Part shown: positions 14,942 through 22,674 of the stretch, piece by piece
Layout: each line of letters begins with the position of its first letter
How positions within the stretch are numbered: the first letter of the stretch is position 1
Source: Cohnella xylanilytica
Lineage (GTDB): Bacteria > Bacillota > Bacilli > Paenibacillales > Paenibacillaceae
NCBI RefSeq assembly: GCF_014212175.1
Contig: NZ_JACJVR010000031.1
Location: 1-64,000, forward strand
DNA: 64,000 nt
Reading direction: 5' to 3'
Position numbers and translations under genes: made by a program
Notes under the pieces: model-generated
The model's database searches: none
What the model was told of the DNA's origin: nothing
What the model saw: only the letters and a program-made list of their open reading frames with translations

Positions 14942-15265
14942 TTACCCCTGCGCCGTCTTCACGGTCTTCACGTCGTAGAAGTTCGTCGAGCCTCCGATGA
15001 CGTATTCCGGCTTGCCGTTCTGCCGGCTCTGGCGATGGCCCTCGAGATGCGCGGGGCTCTTCTCCCACGCCTTCCATGCCTCTTCCGACTCCCACCGGAT
15101 GATAATGGCCACTTCCTCCTCTTCTTTCTTCTTCCGATTCACCATAACGCTTAGGTCGATGAAGCCCGGAATCTCGGTAATCGGTCCGCCGGGTTGGCCG
15201 AATCGTTCGACGACTTGATCGGAGAACCCGGGTTTGACGACAATCGTCTTGATCTCGATGATCAT
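14942..15265 (-). CDS. Antibiotic biosynthesis monooxygenase-fold heme-degrading enzyme (HmoA/IsdG-like)
   Basis: A 107-residue single ferredoxin-like (ABM) domain. The N-terminus MIIEIKTIVVKPG, the GFIDLSVMVN strand, RWESEEAWKAWEKSPAH and the histidine-containing helix match Bacillus heme monooxygenases such as HmoA, which open heme to release iron. The promoter carries a perfect 7-1-7 Fur box, which strongly supports an iron-acquisition role. AGGAGG lies 7 bases before ATG 15265. It could instead be a general ABM-domain protein, but the Fur control makes the heme function much more likely. Confidence 0.82.
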   Translation of the reverse strand: MIIEIKTIVVKPGFSDQVVERFGQPGGPITEIPGFIDLSVMVNRKKKEEEEVAIIIRWESEEAWKAWEKSPAHLEGHRQSRQNGKPEYVIGGSTNFYDVKTVKTAQG

Positions 15266-15322
15266 ATAAGAACCTCCTAAGGATAAATAGCGGTACTCCG
15301 TGCAGGGAACCCATCCTCTTTC

Positions 15323-15352
15323 ATTTTAAATGATAATGATTATCATCGTCAA
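15323..15352 (-). promoter_or_regulatory. Fur-controlled promoter of the heme monooxygenase gene
   Basis: On the minus strand TTGACG (15352-15347), an 18-base spacer and TAAAAT (15328-15323). The spacer is almost filled by the perfect 7-1-7 Fur box TGATAATGATTATCA (15331-15345), so iron-loaded Fur would block RNA polymerase. Confidence 0.9.
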
Positions 15353-15482
15353 ATGAGGAGCGGGCTGCGGCATGGCCGGAGGCTGGCGGCGGGTTGCAGG
15401 TTCGTTGCTTCGATTTGCGGGGCGGTCGGAAGCGGGAGAGTCGGGGTCCCGCTCGAGCAGCCTTCGACCAGGCGCAGAACGT

Positions 15483-15512
15483 TAAAAACCGGAGGCCCGA
15501 AGGCCCCCGGTT
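15483..15512 (-). terminator. Terminator of the permease pair
   Basis: On the minus strand AACCGGGGGCC, loop TTCG, GGCCTCCGGTT and then TTT, 20 bases after the stop of the downstream permease gene. Confidence 0.85.
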
Positions 15513-15531
15513 CCAATGCCGCGCGGAAGGA

Positions 15532-16362
15532 TCAGCCTTTGACGGCGCCCGCGACGACTCCTTTGACGATATACTTCTGCAGGAAGATAAACACGATGAT
15601 CGACGGCAGCACGGCCATGACCATGGCGGTCATCGCGTATTGCCAATCCGACGTGTACTGGCCGACGAAGGTGTAGGCCGCCAGCGTCAGCGTCTTGGTC
15701 GTCGGCGAGCCGTTGACCATGAGCAGCGGGAGCAGGAAGTCGTTCCAGATCCACATGACGTCGATGATGATGATCGTCGTCGTGACCGACTTCAGCAGCG
15801 GGAAGATGACGGAGAAGAACAGCCGGAAGCCGGATGCCCCGTCGATCGTCGCGCTCTCGTCGATCTCGCGCGGGATGCCCTTCACGAAGCCGTGGTAGAT
15901 GAATACCGCGAGCGGCGCGCCGAAGCCCCAGTACAGCAGGCCGAGGCCCCACGTGCTGTCGGACAGGTGCAGGAAGCGGGCCGTCTTCAGCACGGTGAGC
16001 ATGATCGACTGGAACGGAATGAGCATCGGCATGATGCAGATGAAGTAGATGATCGCGCTGGCCCGCGACCTCGTCCGCGACAGCTTGTACGCCGCGATCG
16101 AGGAGACGAGAATGATGCCCGCGAGGCCGAGAATCGTGATGACCGCGTTGTTCAGGAACAGGCGCGGGTAATTGATGAATTTCCACACGTACGAATAGTT
16201 GTCGAACGTCCAGCTCTTCGGGAGGGCGATGACGTCGGTCATGACCTCCTGGAAGCTCTTGAAGGAGTTGAAGATCGCCAGGAACAGCGGGTACAGGAAC
16301 AGGAGCGCCAGCAGAATCAGGACGATCTCGCCGATGACCCGCCCTACGACGTTGTTCTTCAT
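15532..16362 (-). CDS. Carbohydrate ABC transporter permease, MalG type
   Basis: A 276-residue inner-membrane permease with six predicted helices. The EAA loop that docks onto the ATPase reads EIDESATIDGASGFRLFFSVIFPLL (near residue 180). The C-terminal end VVAGAVKG is typical of CUT1 MalG/LacG subunits. It is translated right after its partner: the stop of the MalF-type gene and this ATG share one base (TAATG). No ATPase gene is nearby; such importers usually share the MsmX-type ATPase encoded elsewhere. Together with the divergent YesM/YesN genes and the binding protein at 21019 it probably forms one galactoside importer. Confidence 0.92.
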   Translation of the reverse strand: MKNNVVGRVIGEIVLILLALLFLYPLFLAIFNSFKSFQEVMTDVIALPKSWTFDNYSYVWKFINYPRLFLNNAVITILGLAGIILVSSIAAYKLSRTRSRASAIIYFICIMPMLIPFQSIMLTVLKTARFLHLSDSTWGLGLLYWGFGAPLAVFIYHGFVKGIPREIDESATIDGASGFRLFFSVIFPLLKSVTTTIIIIDVMWIWNDFLLPLLMVNGSPTTKTLTLAAYTFVGQYTSDWQYAMTAMVMAVLPSIIVFIFLQKYIVKGVVAGAVKG

Positions 16363-17249
16363 TAGCCCTCAACCTCCCTGCGTTTGAAGATGGTCAATTG
16401 GACGATGGTGATGATCAGCACGGCGACGAACAGAACGAGCGCCTTCGCGGTGCCGTACCCGTACAGGTTGTTCTGGAACGTGTCGCGATAGATGTCGTAA
16501 GCGACCGAGTACGTCGTGCCGCCGGGACCGCCGCCGGTCAGCGACAGGATGACGTCGAACACCTTGATCGAGTTGGTCAGCGCCATGAACACGGCGATCG
16601 TGATCGACGGAGCGAGCAGCGGCAGCGTGACGCTGAAGAACCGCCGGACCGGACCTGCGCCGTCCACGACGGCCGCTTCCTTCAAGTCGTCCGGCACCGA
16701 CTGCAAGCCGGCGATGTAGATGACGAGATAGAAGCCGATCGACTGCCAGATCGAGACGCCGAGCACCGAGACGAACGCGAGTCCCGGCTCCCCGAGCCAG
16801 CTCCAGCCGAAGATGCTCCAGCCGGTGCTGTGGCCGAGAGATTCGAAGCCCTGCATGAAGATGAACTTCCAGATGAAGCCGACGATAACGAGGCTCAAGA
16901 TGTACGGGATGAAGAACGCGGCCCGAAGGAACGTCTTCGACTTGAGCTTCGAATCGAGCACGAGGGCGAGCAGAATCGCCAGCACGTTGATGAGGACGAT
17001 ATACAGAACGGCGTATTTGACCGTGAACCAGGCCGCATGGCTGAAGTTCGCGTCGCCGGTGAAAATTTGCTTGAAATTATCCAGTCCGATAAACTTGGGA
17101 TGCTTGGAGATCCCGTTCCACTTCGTGAGCGAATACCGGACGGTCAGGACGAAGGGGATATAGAACGCGACCGCTACGCAAATCAGCACCGGCAAGGTGA
17201 ACAATCCGAACTCTACCTTGTCGGCCATCCTTCTGCCCAATTTGTTCAT
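16362..17249 (-). CDS. Carbohydrate ABC transporter permease, MalF type
   Basis: A 295-residue inner-membrane permease with six predicted helices and the EAA loop DLKEAAVVDGAGPVRRFFSVTLPLL. The late GGGPGGTTYSVAYDIYRDTF segment is typical of MalF/LacF subunits of CUT1 sugar importers. The start is ATG 17249, because AGAGG lies 7 bases upstream; a GTG at 17255 overlaps that site. It is the first gene of a two-gene unit and is transcribed away from the YesM kinase gene. A TATAAT on the minus strand (17339-17334) is a candidate -10 for it, with no good -35. Confidence 0.92.
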   Translation of the reverse strand: MNKLGRRMADKVEFGLFTLPVLICVAVAFYIPFVLTVRYSLTKWNGISKHPKFIGLDNFKQIFTGDANFSHAAWFTVKYAVLYIVLINVLAILLALVLDSKLKSKTFLRAAFFIPYILSLVIVGFIWKFIFMQGFESLGHSTGWSIFGWSWLGEPGLAFVSVLGVSIWQSIGFYLVIYIAGLQSVPDDLKEAAVVDGAGPVRRFFSVTLPLLAPSITIAVFMALTNSIKVFDVILSLTGGGPGGTTYSVAYDIYRDTFQNNLYGYGTAKALVLFVAVLIITIVQLTIFKRREVEG

Positions 17250-17422
17250 AACCACACCTCTTTTTCTGTCTCTTCTCTTCGGCGGGTACGACGTCGCCCG
17301 CTGTACAGACCCAATGCCGTTAGGCTATATTGCATTATAAACAGCGATTCGGACTCGAAAAAATGGATTTAAGTAATCAGTTAAGGGTAATAACGTGAAC
17401 TGTATCCGACCGGAGGGACAAC

Positions 17423-19252
17423 ATGAACAACCTGACCGCGCGGTTGGCGAGAGCGGCGAGAAGGCTCGGGGACGCCGTCTCCCGGCGATTGGTAAACAAG
17501 CTTATTCTGCTCTTCACGTCGATAATCATTCTGGTGGTGGCGTCGCTCACCGTCATCTCCTACAAGATCATCGAGAAGGAATCGGTCGACCACAGCATCG
17601 CCAGCAACACGAACAACCTGATGCTCGTCAACCAGAACTTCGAGAAGTACTTCGCGGAGATCGAGCAGCTCTCGCTTCCGCAGATCCGGTACGACGAGAT
17701 CATCAGCGCGATCAACCGGGAGTCGGTCGATTACGCTTCCCGCATCTACCTCGAAAATTATTTGCGGACGCTGTACTATTCGCGCAGCGACCTGGAGCGC
17801 ATCTACCTCTATCTGATCGACGAGAACAAGTACCTGTACATCTCCCGCGAGAACTACAACGTGCCGGTCCGCGCCGGCATCGACAAGACCATTCCGAACC
17901 AGGAATGGTACAAGCAAGCGATGGAGAGCGACAAGAACCGCTCGATCCAATCCCTCGTTTTTCCCGCGCAGACGGGTTACGACCTGAATTCCGACGGCAG
18001 CTACCTGGCGTACCACCGGGTGCTGCGCTCTCTCGCCGACCGGAAGCCGAGGGCGGTGCTCAGCTTCTACTTCAACGATAAGGCCAAAAACGAGATCATC
18101 CGGGACATTCCGTTCAACAAAGGCGAACACCTGATGTTCCTTAGCGCGGACAACGTCCCGTTCCATCTGGACGACAAGGAGTTCTACAGGCAGATCGGGG
18201 CCGGAGGGTTCTTCCGGAACCTGGACGGGTCGCGGGACCGCTTCACGTGGAAGTACGGGGACGAGCCGTATCTGGTCGTCTACAACGTCAGCGAGGCGGA
18301 CGGCTGGAAGCTGGTCAAGCCGATTCCGTACAGCGAGATTTACAAGACGGCCCGGACGACGCGGCGCATCGGCATTCTGATCGGTCTCGGCTTCCTCGCT
18401 CTCTCCGTCGTCCTCGTCACTCTCACCTCGAACGCCATCACGAGACCGCTTAAGAAGCTGTCGAAGCAGATGAGCCGGTTCAGCACCGGCACGTTCGACG
18501 CGGAAGCCGAGGTGAAGGGGCGGGACGAGATCGCCTACCTGTCCAAGCACTTCAACCTGATGGTGAAGAGGACGAACGAGCTGATCAACGAGCGGTACAA
18601 GATGAAGCTGGTCGAGAAGAACGCGATCCTGAAGGCGCTGGAGGCCGAGATCAACCCGCACTTCCTGTACAACGCCCTGCAGGCGATCTCGACGAAGGCG
18701 CTCAAGAACGGGCAGGAAGAGATTACCGAGATGGTGGACGCGCTGGCGCTGACGCTAAGATATTGCATAAGCGGCAAAGACATCGTGCATGCTAAGGACG
18801 AATTGAAGCACATCGAGCGTTATTTGGTATTGCAAAAAGCGAGATTCGGCAGCCGGCTGCAAGTCGTCTACGAATTCGACGAGTCGCTCATGGACCTGGC
18901 CATTCCGAAGCTGTCCATCCAATCGCTCGTGGAGAATTCCATCAAGCATGCCTTGGAAAAGGTATCGAGCTCCATCACGATCGTCATCGGCATTCGTCTC
19001 GAACCGGCATATGCGGTCATCTCCGTGAAGGACAACGGCCCGGGCATCCCCCCGGACAAGCTGAAGGCGATCCTCCAATCGTTCCGCGCGGAATGGGAGG
19101 ACCGGGAGGGAGACAGCATCGGCCTTCGCAACCTCGACTCCCGGCTGAAGCTGATATTCGGGGACGAAGCGGGGCTCGAGATCGACACGGACGAGACGGG
19201 GACGGAGATGCGCATGAGGATTCCGCGAGGAGGCAGCCACAACCATGTATAA
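17423..19252 (+). CDS. YesM-type sensor histidine kinase
   Basis: A 609-residue membrane kinase. A first helix (about 25-45), a large extracytoplasmic sensor resembling dCache (46-305), a second helix (about 313-333) and HAMP (335-390) lead to a LytS/YesM-type His_kinase domain with His413 in EINPHFLYNAL. An HATPase module follows with SLVENSIKHAL and DNGPGIP. Such kinases sense extracellular sugars, often through the sugar-binding lipoprotein, and phosphorylate a YesN-type AraC regulator. GGAGGG precedes ATG by about 5 bases. It overlaps the regulator gene by 8 bases. Confidence 0.94.
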   Translation: MNNLTARLARAARRLGDAVSRRLVNKLILLFTSIIILVVASLTVISYKIIEKESVDHSIASNTNNLMLVNQNFEKYFAEIEQLSLPQIRYDEIISAINRESVDYASRIYLENYLRTLYYSRSDLERIYLYLIDENKYLYISRENYNVPVRAGIDKTIPNQEWYKQAMESDKNRSIQSLVFPAQTGYDLNSDGSYLAYHRVLRSLADRKPRAVLSFYFNDKAKNEIIRDIPFNKGEHLMFLSADNVPFHLDDKEFYRQIGAGGFFRNLDGSRDRFTWKYGDEPYLVVYNVSEADGWKLVKPIPYSEIYKTARTTRRIGILIGLGFLALSVVLVTLTSNAITRPLKKLSKQMSRFSTGTFDAEAEVKGRDEIAYLSKHFNLMVKRTNELINERYKMKLVEKNAILKALEAEINPHFLYNALQAISTKALKNGQEEITEMVDALALTLRYCISGKDIVHAKDELKHIERYLVLQKARFGSRLQVVYEFDESLMDLAIPKLSIQSLVENSIKHALEKVSSSITIVIGIRLEPAYAVISVKDNGPGIPPDKLKAILQSFRAEWEDREGDSIGLRNLDSRLKLIFGDEAGLEIDTDETGTEMRMRIPRGGSHNHV

Positions 19253-20888
19253 GGTCCTTATTATCGATGACGAAGAACCGTCGCGCGAGGCCATTCGCAT
19301 TCTCGGCGATTGGAACGGGCTCGGCGTGGAAGAAGTGATGGAAGCGGGAGACGGCCGTTCCGGGCTCGCCCTGCTCCGGGAGAAGAAGCCCGACCTGGTG
19401 CTCGTCGACATGAAGATGCCCGAGATGAACGGCATGGAATTCCTGCAGAACGTGGAGAAGGACTATCCGAACCTGTTCACGATCGTCATCAGCGGCTACA
19501 ACGACTTCGAGTTCACGAGGCAGGCGATCCGGTCCCGCGTGGTCGATTACCTGCTCAAGCCGGTCAACCGGCAGGATCTGAACCAGGCTCTGCGCAAGGC
19601 CGTCGACGTGCTCGAGGCGCGCAAGCGGAGCGAGAGCGAGTTCATCGACCGCAACATTACGCTGAACATGTCGGTTCCGAAGCTGAAGGAGAACATCTAC
19701 CTCTCCGTTATCGAGCGGAACTTCAAGGTGAAGAACAACGAGGCGTTCCTCCGCCTGATCGGGGCGGACGATCCGGGCAAGCGGTTCGGGGTCGCGACGA
19801 TGCGCATCCTGAACCTCGAGGAGGTGTCGGAGAAGCGGTTCAACCGCGAGGCCGACCTGCTCCGGTTCGCCGTCTCCAACGTGATCAACGAGTTCGCCGA
19901 GGACGGCTTCCAGAGCTTCGGATTCGCCAATCCGAAGCGGGAGCGGGAGATGATCGTCGTCCATACGATGGCGGGCGGCTACCCGGAGGATCTCGAATTC
20001 CGCTCCGTCCCCTTCATGAAGAAGGTCGTCTCCGTGCTCGAAGACCTGTTCGGCGTCCGCTCGATCGCGGGGATCGGAACCCCGGTCGCCGACGTGTCGC
20101 TCCTCGCCGACTCCTACGAACGGGCGGTCGCGGCGGTCGGCGAGATCGATCTGCTGAAGCTTCCGTCGGGCAGCGTCCGCCGCGGCGGAGCCGCCGCAGC
20201 GGCGAGCCCGAAGGAGACTCCTTCGATCGCGAGCCGCATTCCCCTGATCCGGGGAGCCGTCGAGGCGGGCAACTCGAACCAGGTCCGCACCCTCGTGCTC
20301 GACTTCGCGCGCAAGCTTCGGAGCCTGGAAGCCTTCAGCCTGAAGGAGGCCGTCCGGATTCTGGACGAGTTCGTCATCCTGCTCGGCGACGCGGCTCTCG
20401 ACTACGGGGTGCCGGCCCAGAAGCTGCCGAGCGGCGGAGCGGCGGGCCTCAAGGAAGTCGGGATCTCGTCCGACTTCTCCCGGTTCGAGGAGTACGAAGC
20501 GCTGCTGTGCCGGATCGCGGATTATTACGCGCACCAGATCCGGAGCGCTTCCTCCTCCGAGAGGGCGTTTGACGTCGGCGAGATCAAGGCGTACATCGAC
20601 GAGCATTATTTCGAGGACATCAAGATTTCGATGTTCACGGAGAAATATTTTCTCAGCCGGGAGTACCTCATGAAGCTGTTCAAGCAGCAGTACGGCTTCG
20701 GCATTCACGAATACGTGCAGAAGATCCGGATGGACAAGGCCAAGGAGCTGCTCGGGGATTCCGACCTGAAGATTCAGGAGATCTCGGAGATGCTCGGCTA
20801 CAAGGATAAAAATTACTTCAGCAAAGCGTTCCGCAATTATTTCTCGCTGTCGCCTTCGGAATACCGGATGCAGAGGTCGGATGGATAA
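19245..20888 (+). CDS. YesN-type response regulator (REC-AraC)
   Basis: A 547-residue regulator. The N-terminal receiver has IIDDEEP, Asp55 in LVDMKMPEMNG and the lysine of LLKPVN. A long middle region (about 130-430) includes a dedicated linker domain. The C-terminal AraC/XylS double helix-turn-helix spans about 445-545 (YFLSREYLMKLFKQQYGFG, then IQEISEMLGYKDKNYFSKAF). It is the partner of the kinase in front and should activate the sugar-binding protein gene downstream and perhaps the divergent permease pair. The alanine/serine-rich stretch near 308-325 looks like a flexible insertion. Confidence 0.94.
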   Translation: MYKVLIIDDEEPSREAIRILGDWNGLGVEEVMEAGDGRSGLALLREKKPDLVLVDMKMPEMNGMEFLQNVEKDYPNLFTIVISGYNDFEFTRQAIRSRVVDYLLKPVNRQDLNQALRKAVDVLEARKRSESEFIDRNITLNMSVPKLKENIYLSVIERNFKVKNNEAFLRLIGADDPGKRFGVATMRILNLEEVSEKRFNREADLLRFAVSNVINEFAEDGFQSFGFANPKREREMIVVHTMAGGYPEDLEFRSVPFMKKVVSVLEDLFGVRSIAGIGTPVADVSLLADSYERAVAAVGEIDLLKLPSGSVRRGGAAAAASPKETPSIASRIPLIRGAVEAGNSNQVRTLVLDFARKLRSLEAFSLKEAVRILDEFVILLGDAALDYGVPAQKLPSGGAAGLKEVGISSDFSRFEEYEALLCRIADYYAHQIRSASSSERAFDVGEIKAYIDEHYFEDIKISMFTEKYFLSREYLMKLFKQQYGFGIHEYVQKIRMDKAKELLGDSDLKIQEISEMLGYKDKNYFSKAFRNYFSLSPSEYRMQRSDG

Positions 20889-21018
20889 AAGCGAACCGGA
20901 CGAGGACTACACTTTTTTACCCTCAAGAGGCCACTTATCTACATTTTTATCGGGGACCGATTTCTTTAGAATAGGCTACGAAGTCCAACAACACACACGT
21001 AAGAGTGGGGGCGTATCC

Positions 21019-22347
21019 ATGTTAAAGAGAGTGACGGGTCTATCGGTCAGCTTGGTGCTCATGGCCGGCGCATTGGCCGCATGCGGCAGCAGCAACAATA
21101 ACAACAATGCGGGCAGCGCTTCGCCTTCGGCTTCTTCCCCGGCCGCGACGGCGGGCGACAGCTCCAAGCCGGTAACGATCAACATGTTCACCGCTTCTCC
21201 GGAATATACCGACGCGTTCAACGCTTATATCGCCGAATATAAGAAAGTGAAGCCGAACGTGACGATCAACCTGGAGATCATGCAATCGGACTACAACACG
21301 GTTCTCAAATCCCGCATCGCTTCCGGCAACGTTCCGGACGTGTTCCAGACGACGGCCGGCGGCGACATCGACACGTTCGCGGAATACAGCCAGGACCTGA
21401 CGAACGAGCCGCTGGCGGCCGCGATGACGGACGCCGTTCGCGCCAACATGTCGTCTTCGGACGGCAAGGTGCTCGGCCTTCCGGTCAAAGGCAACCTGTT
21501 CACGCTGATCTACAACAAGAAGCTGTTCGCCGACGCGGGCATCACCGAAGTGCCGAAGACGACGGCGCAGCTGGACGACGCGATCGCGAAGCTCGAAGCC
21601 AAGGGCATCACGCCGTTCGCCAACGCCTACAAGGAATGGTGGACGTGGAAGCACGTGTTCCAGCACTTCGTCGACGCCGCCGCGACCGACGCGGGCACGG
21701 ACGCCAAGACGCTCGTCGCCGACTTCATCGCCGGCAAGACGACGTTCAAGGACCATCCGATTCTCGAGAACAACTTCTTCAACTTCATCGACACGACCGT
21801 CAAGCACGGCACCGACAAGCCGCTTGAGCGCGACAGCAACGCCGAAGTGAGCGACTTCGCTTCCGGCAAGGCCGCCATCATGACCGGCAAGGGCGCATGG
21901 GACGAAGAAGCGATCAAGAAGATCAACCCGGACATCCAGATCGGCATCATGGGCTACCCGGTCAGCGACAAGCCGGAGCAAGCGCAAATCATCACGGGCG
22001 CCGACCAGGCGCTCCGCATCAACAAGGATTCGAAGAACGTCGGCGAAGTCGTCGCCTTCTTCAACTGGCTGTACACGTCCGACTACGGCAAGCAATGGTT
22101 CTCCAACGTGGCGAAGGTCATTCCTCCGATCAAGGACGCTCCGCTGCCGAACCTCGACATGCCGAAGCAGATGGACGAGATCCTGAAGACCGAGAAGTCC
22201 GGCGACCTGTCCGTCAACTACTCGCTCGACACGTTCCATCAGAAGTTCGGCGAGATCATGCAGGCTTACATCGGCGGAAGCAAGAAGAAGGACGCCGCGA
22301 TCACCGAGATCGAGCAAGCTTGGCAGCAGCTGGGCTCGGCCCAATAA
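21019..22347 (+). CDS. Sugar-binding lipoprotein of an ABC importer
   Basis: A 442-residue extracellular solute-binding protein (family 1 fold). The N-terminus is a lipoprotein signal: positive MLKR, a hydrophobic stretch and lipobox LAAC with the lipidated Cys22, followed by a low-complexity serine/asparagine/alanine linker. The mature part has the usual ITPFANAYKEWW and FASGKAAIMTGKGAWDEEAI motifs of CUT1 binding proteins. The frame is open upstream to the regulator stop, but only ATG 21019 gives a signal peptide. It probably delivers galactosides to the permeases at 15532-17249 and may present ligand to YesM. A palindrome ATCGG-GGA-CCGAT (20950-20962) lies upstream, near a TAGAAT at 20967. 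Confidence 0.93.
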   Translation: MLKRVTGLSVSLVLMAGALAACGSSNNNNNAGSASPSASSPAATAGDSSKPVTINMFTASPEYTDAFNAYIAEYKKVKPNVTINLEIMQSDYNTVLKSRIASGNVPDVFQTTAGGDIDTFAEYSQDLTNEPLAAAMTDAVRANMSSSDGKVLGLPVKGNLFTLIYNKKLFADAGITEVPKTTAQLDDAIAKLEAKGITPFANAYKEWWTWKHVFQHFVDAAATDAGTDAKTLVADFIAGKTTFKDHPILENNFFNFIDTTVKHGTDKPLERDSNAEVSDFASGKAAIMTGKGAWDEEAIKKINPDIQIGIMGYPVSDKPEQAQIITGADQALRINKDSKNVGEVVAFFNWLYTSDYGKQWFSNVAKVIPPIKDAPLPNLDMPKQMDEILKTEKSGDLSVNYSLDTFHQKFGEIMQAYIGGSKKKDAAITEIEQAWQQLGSAQ

Positions 22348-22373
22348 GCGGCGATTAAGCGATACGAACGGCT

Positions 22374-22411
22374 ACTTGACTCAGCGCCCCCTGGCGCTGA
22401 GTCAAGTTTTT
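22374..22411 (+). terminator. Terminator after the binding-protein gene
   Basis: A perfect 15-base-pair stem, ACTTGACTCAGCGCC with its complement around CCCT, is followed by TTTT. It separates the binding protein from the alpha-galactosidase gene. Bases 22412-22593 hold no gene, only a short direct repeat (GAGTCAAGGTCCGG, twice, near 22528-22558). Confidence 0.93.
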
Positions 22412-22593
22412 ATGGAGCCGCTGCCGCCTTGGGGCGGGAGGGCATCTCTTCATCCGGGGGCCCGCTCGCCTCGTCGCCGGCCGCGCCGGCTCTCTCTCGC
22501 GATTTCCGCTCACAGGCCGGCAGCGGCGAGTCAAGGTCCGGTCGAGTCAAGGTCCGGGCGGGGCAAGGGGCGGATGGCATTCGGGGGCGGCGG

Positions 22594-22622
22594 TTGCTTT
22601 TGGAGCCGGCACGCGTTATTAT
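22594..22622 (+). promoter_or_regulatory. Putative promoter of the alpha-galactosidase gene
   Basis: TTGCTT (22594-22599), a 17-base spacer and TATTAT (22617-22622). The -10 is good and the -35 weak, which fits an activated promoter. It lies about 50 bases before the start codon. Confidence 0.5.
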
Positions 22623-22674
22623 GCGAAAAATGCGGTTTGTTAGCTAAAACGATGGTTGAGGAGGCTATTATTTC

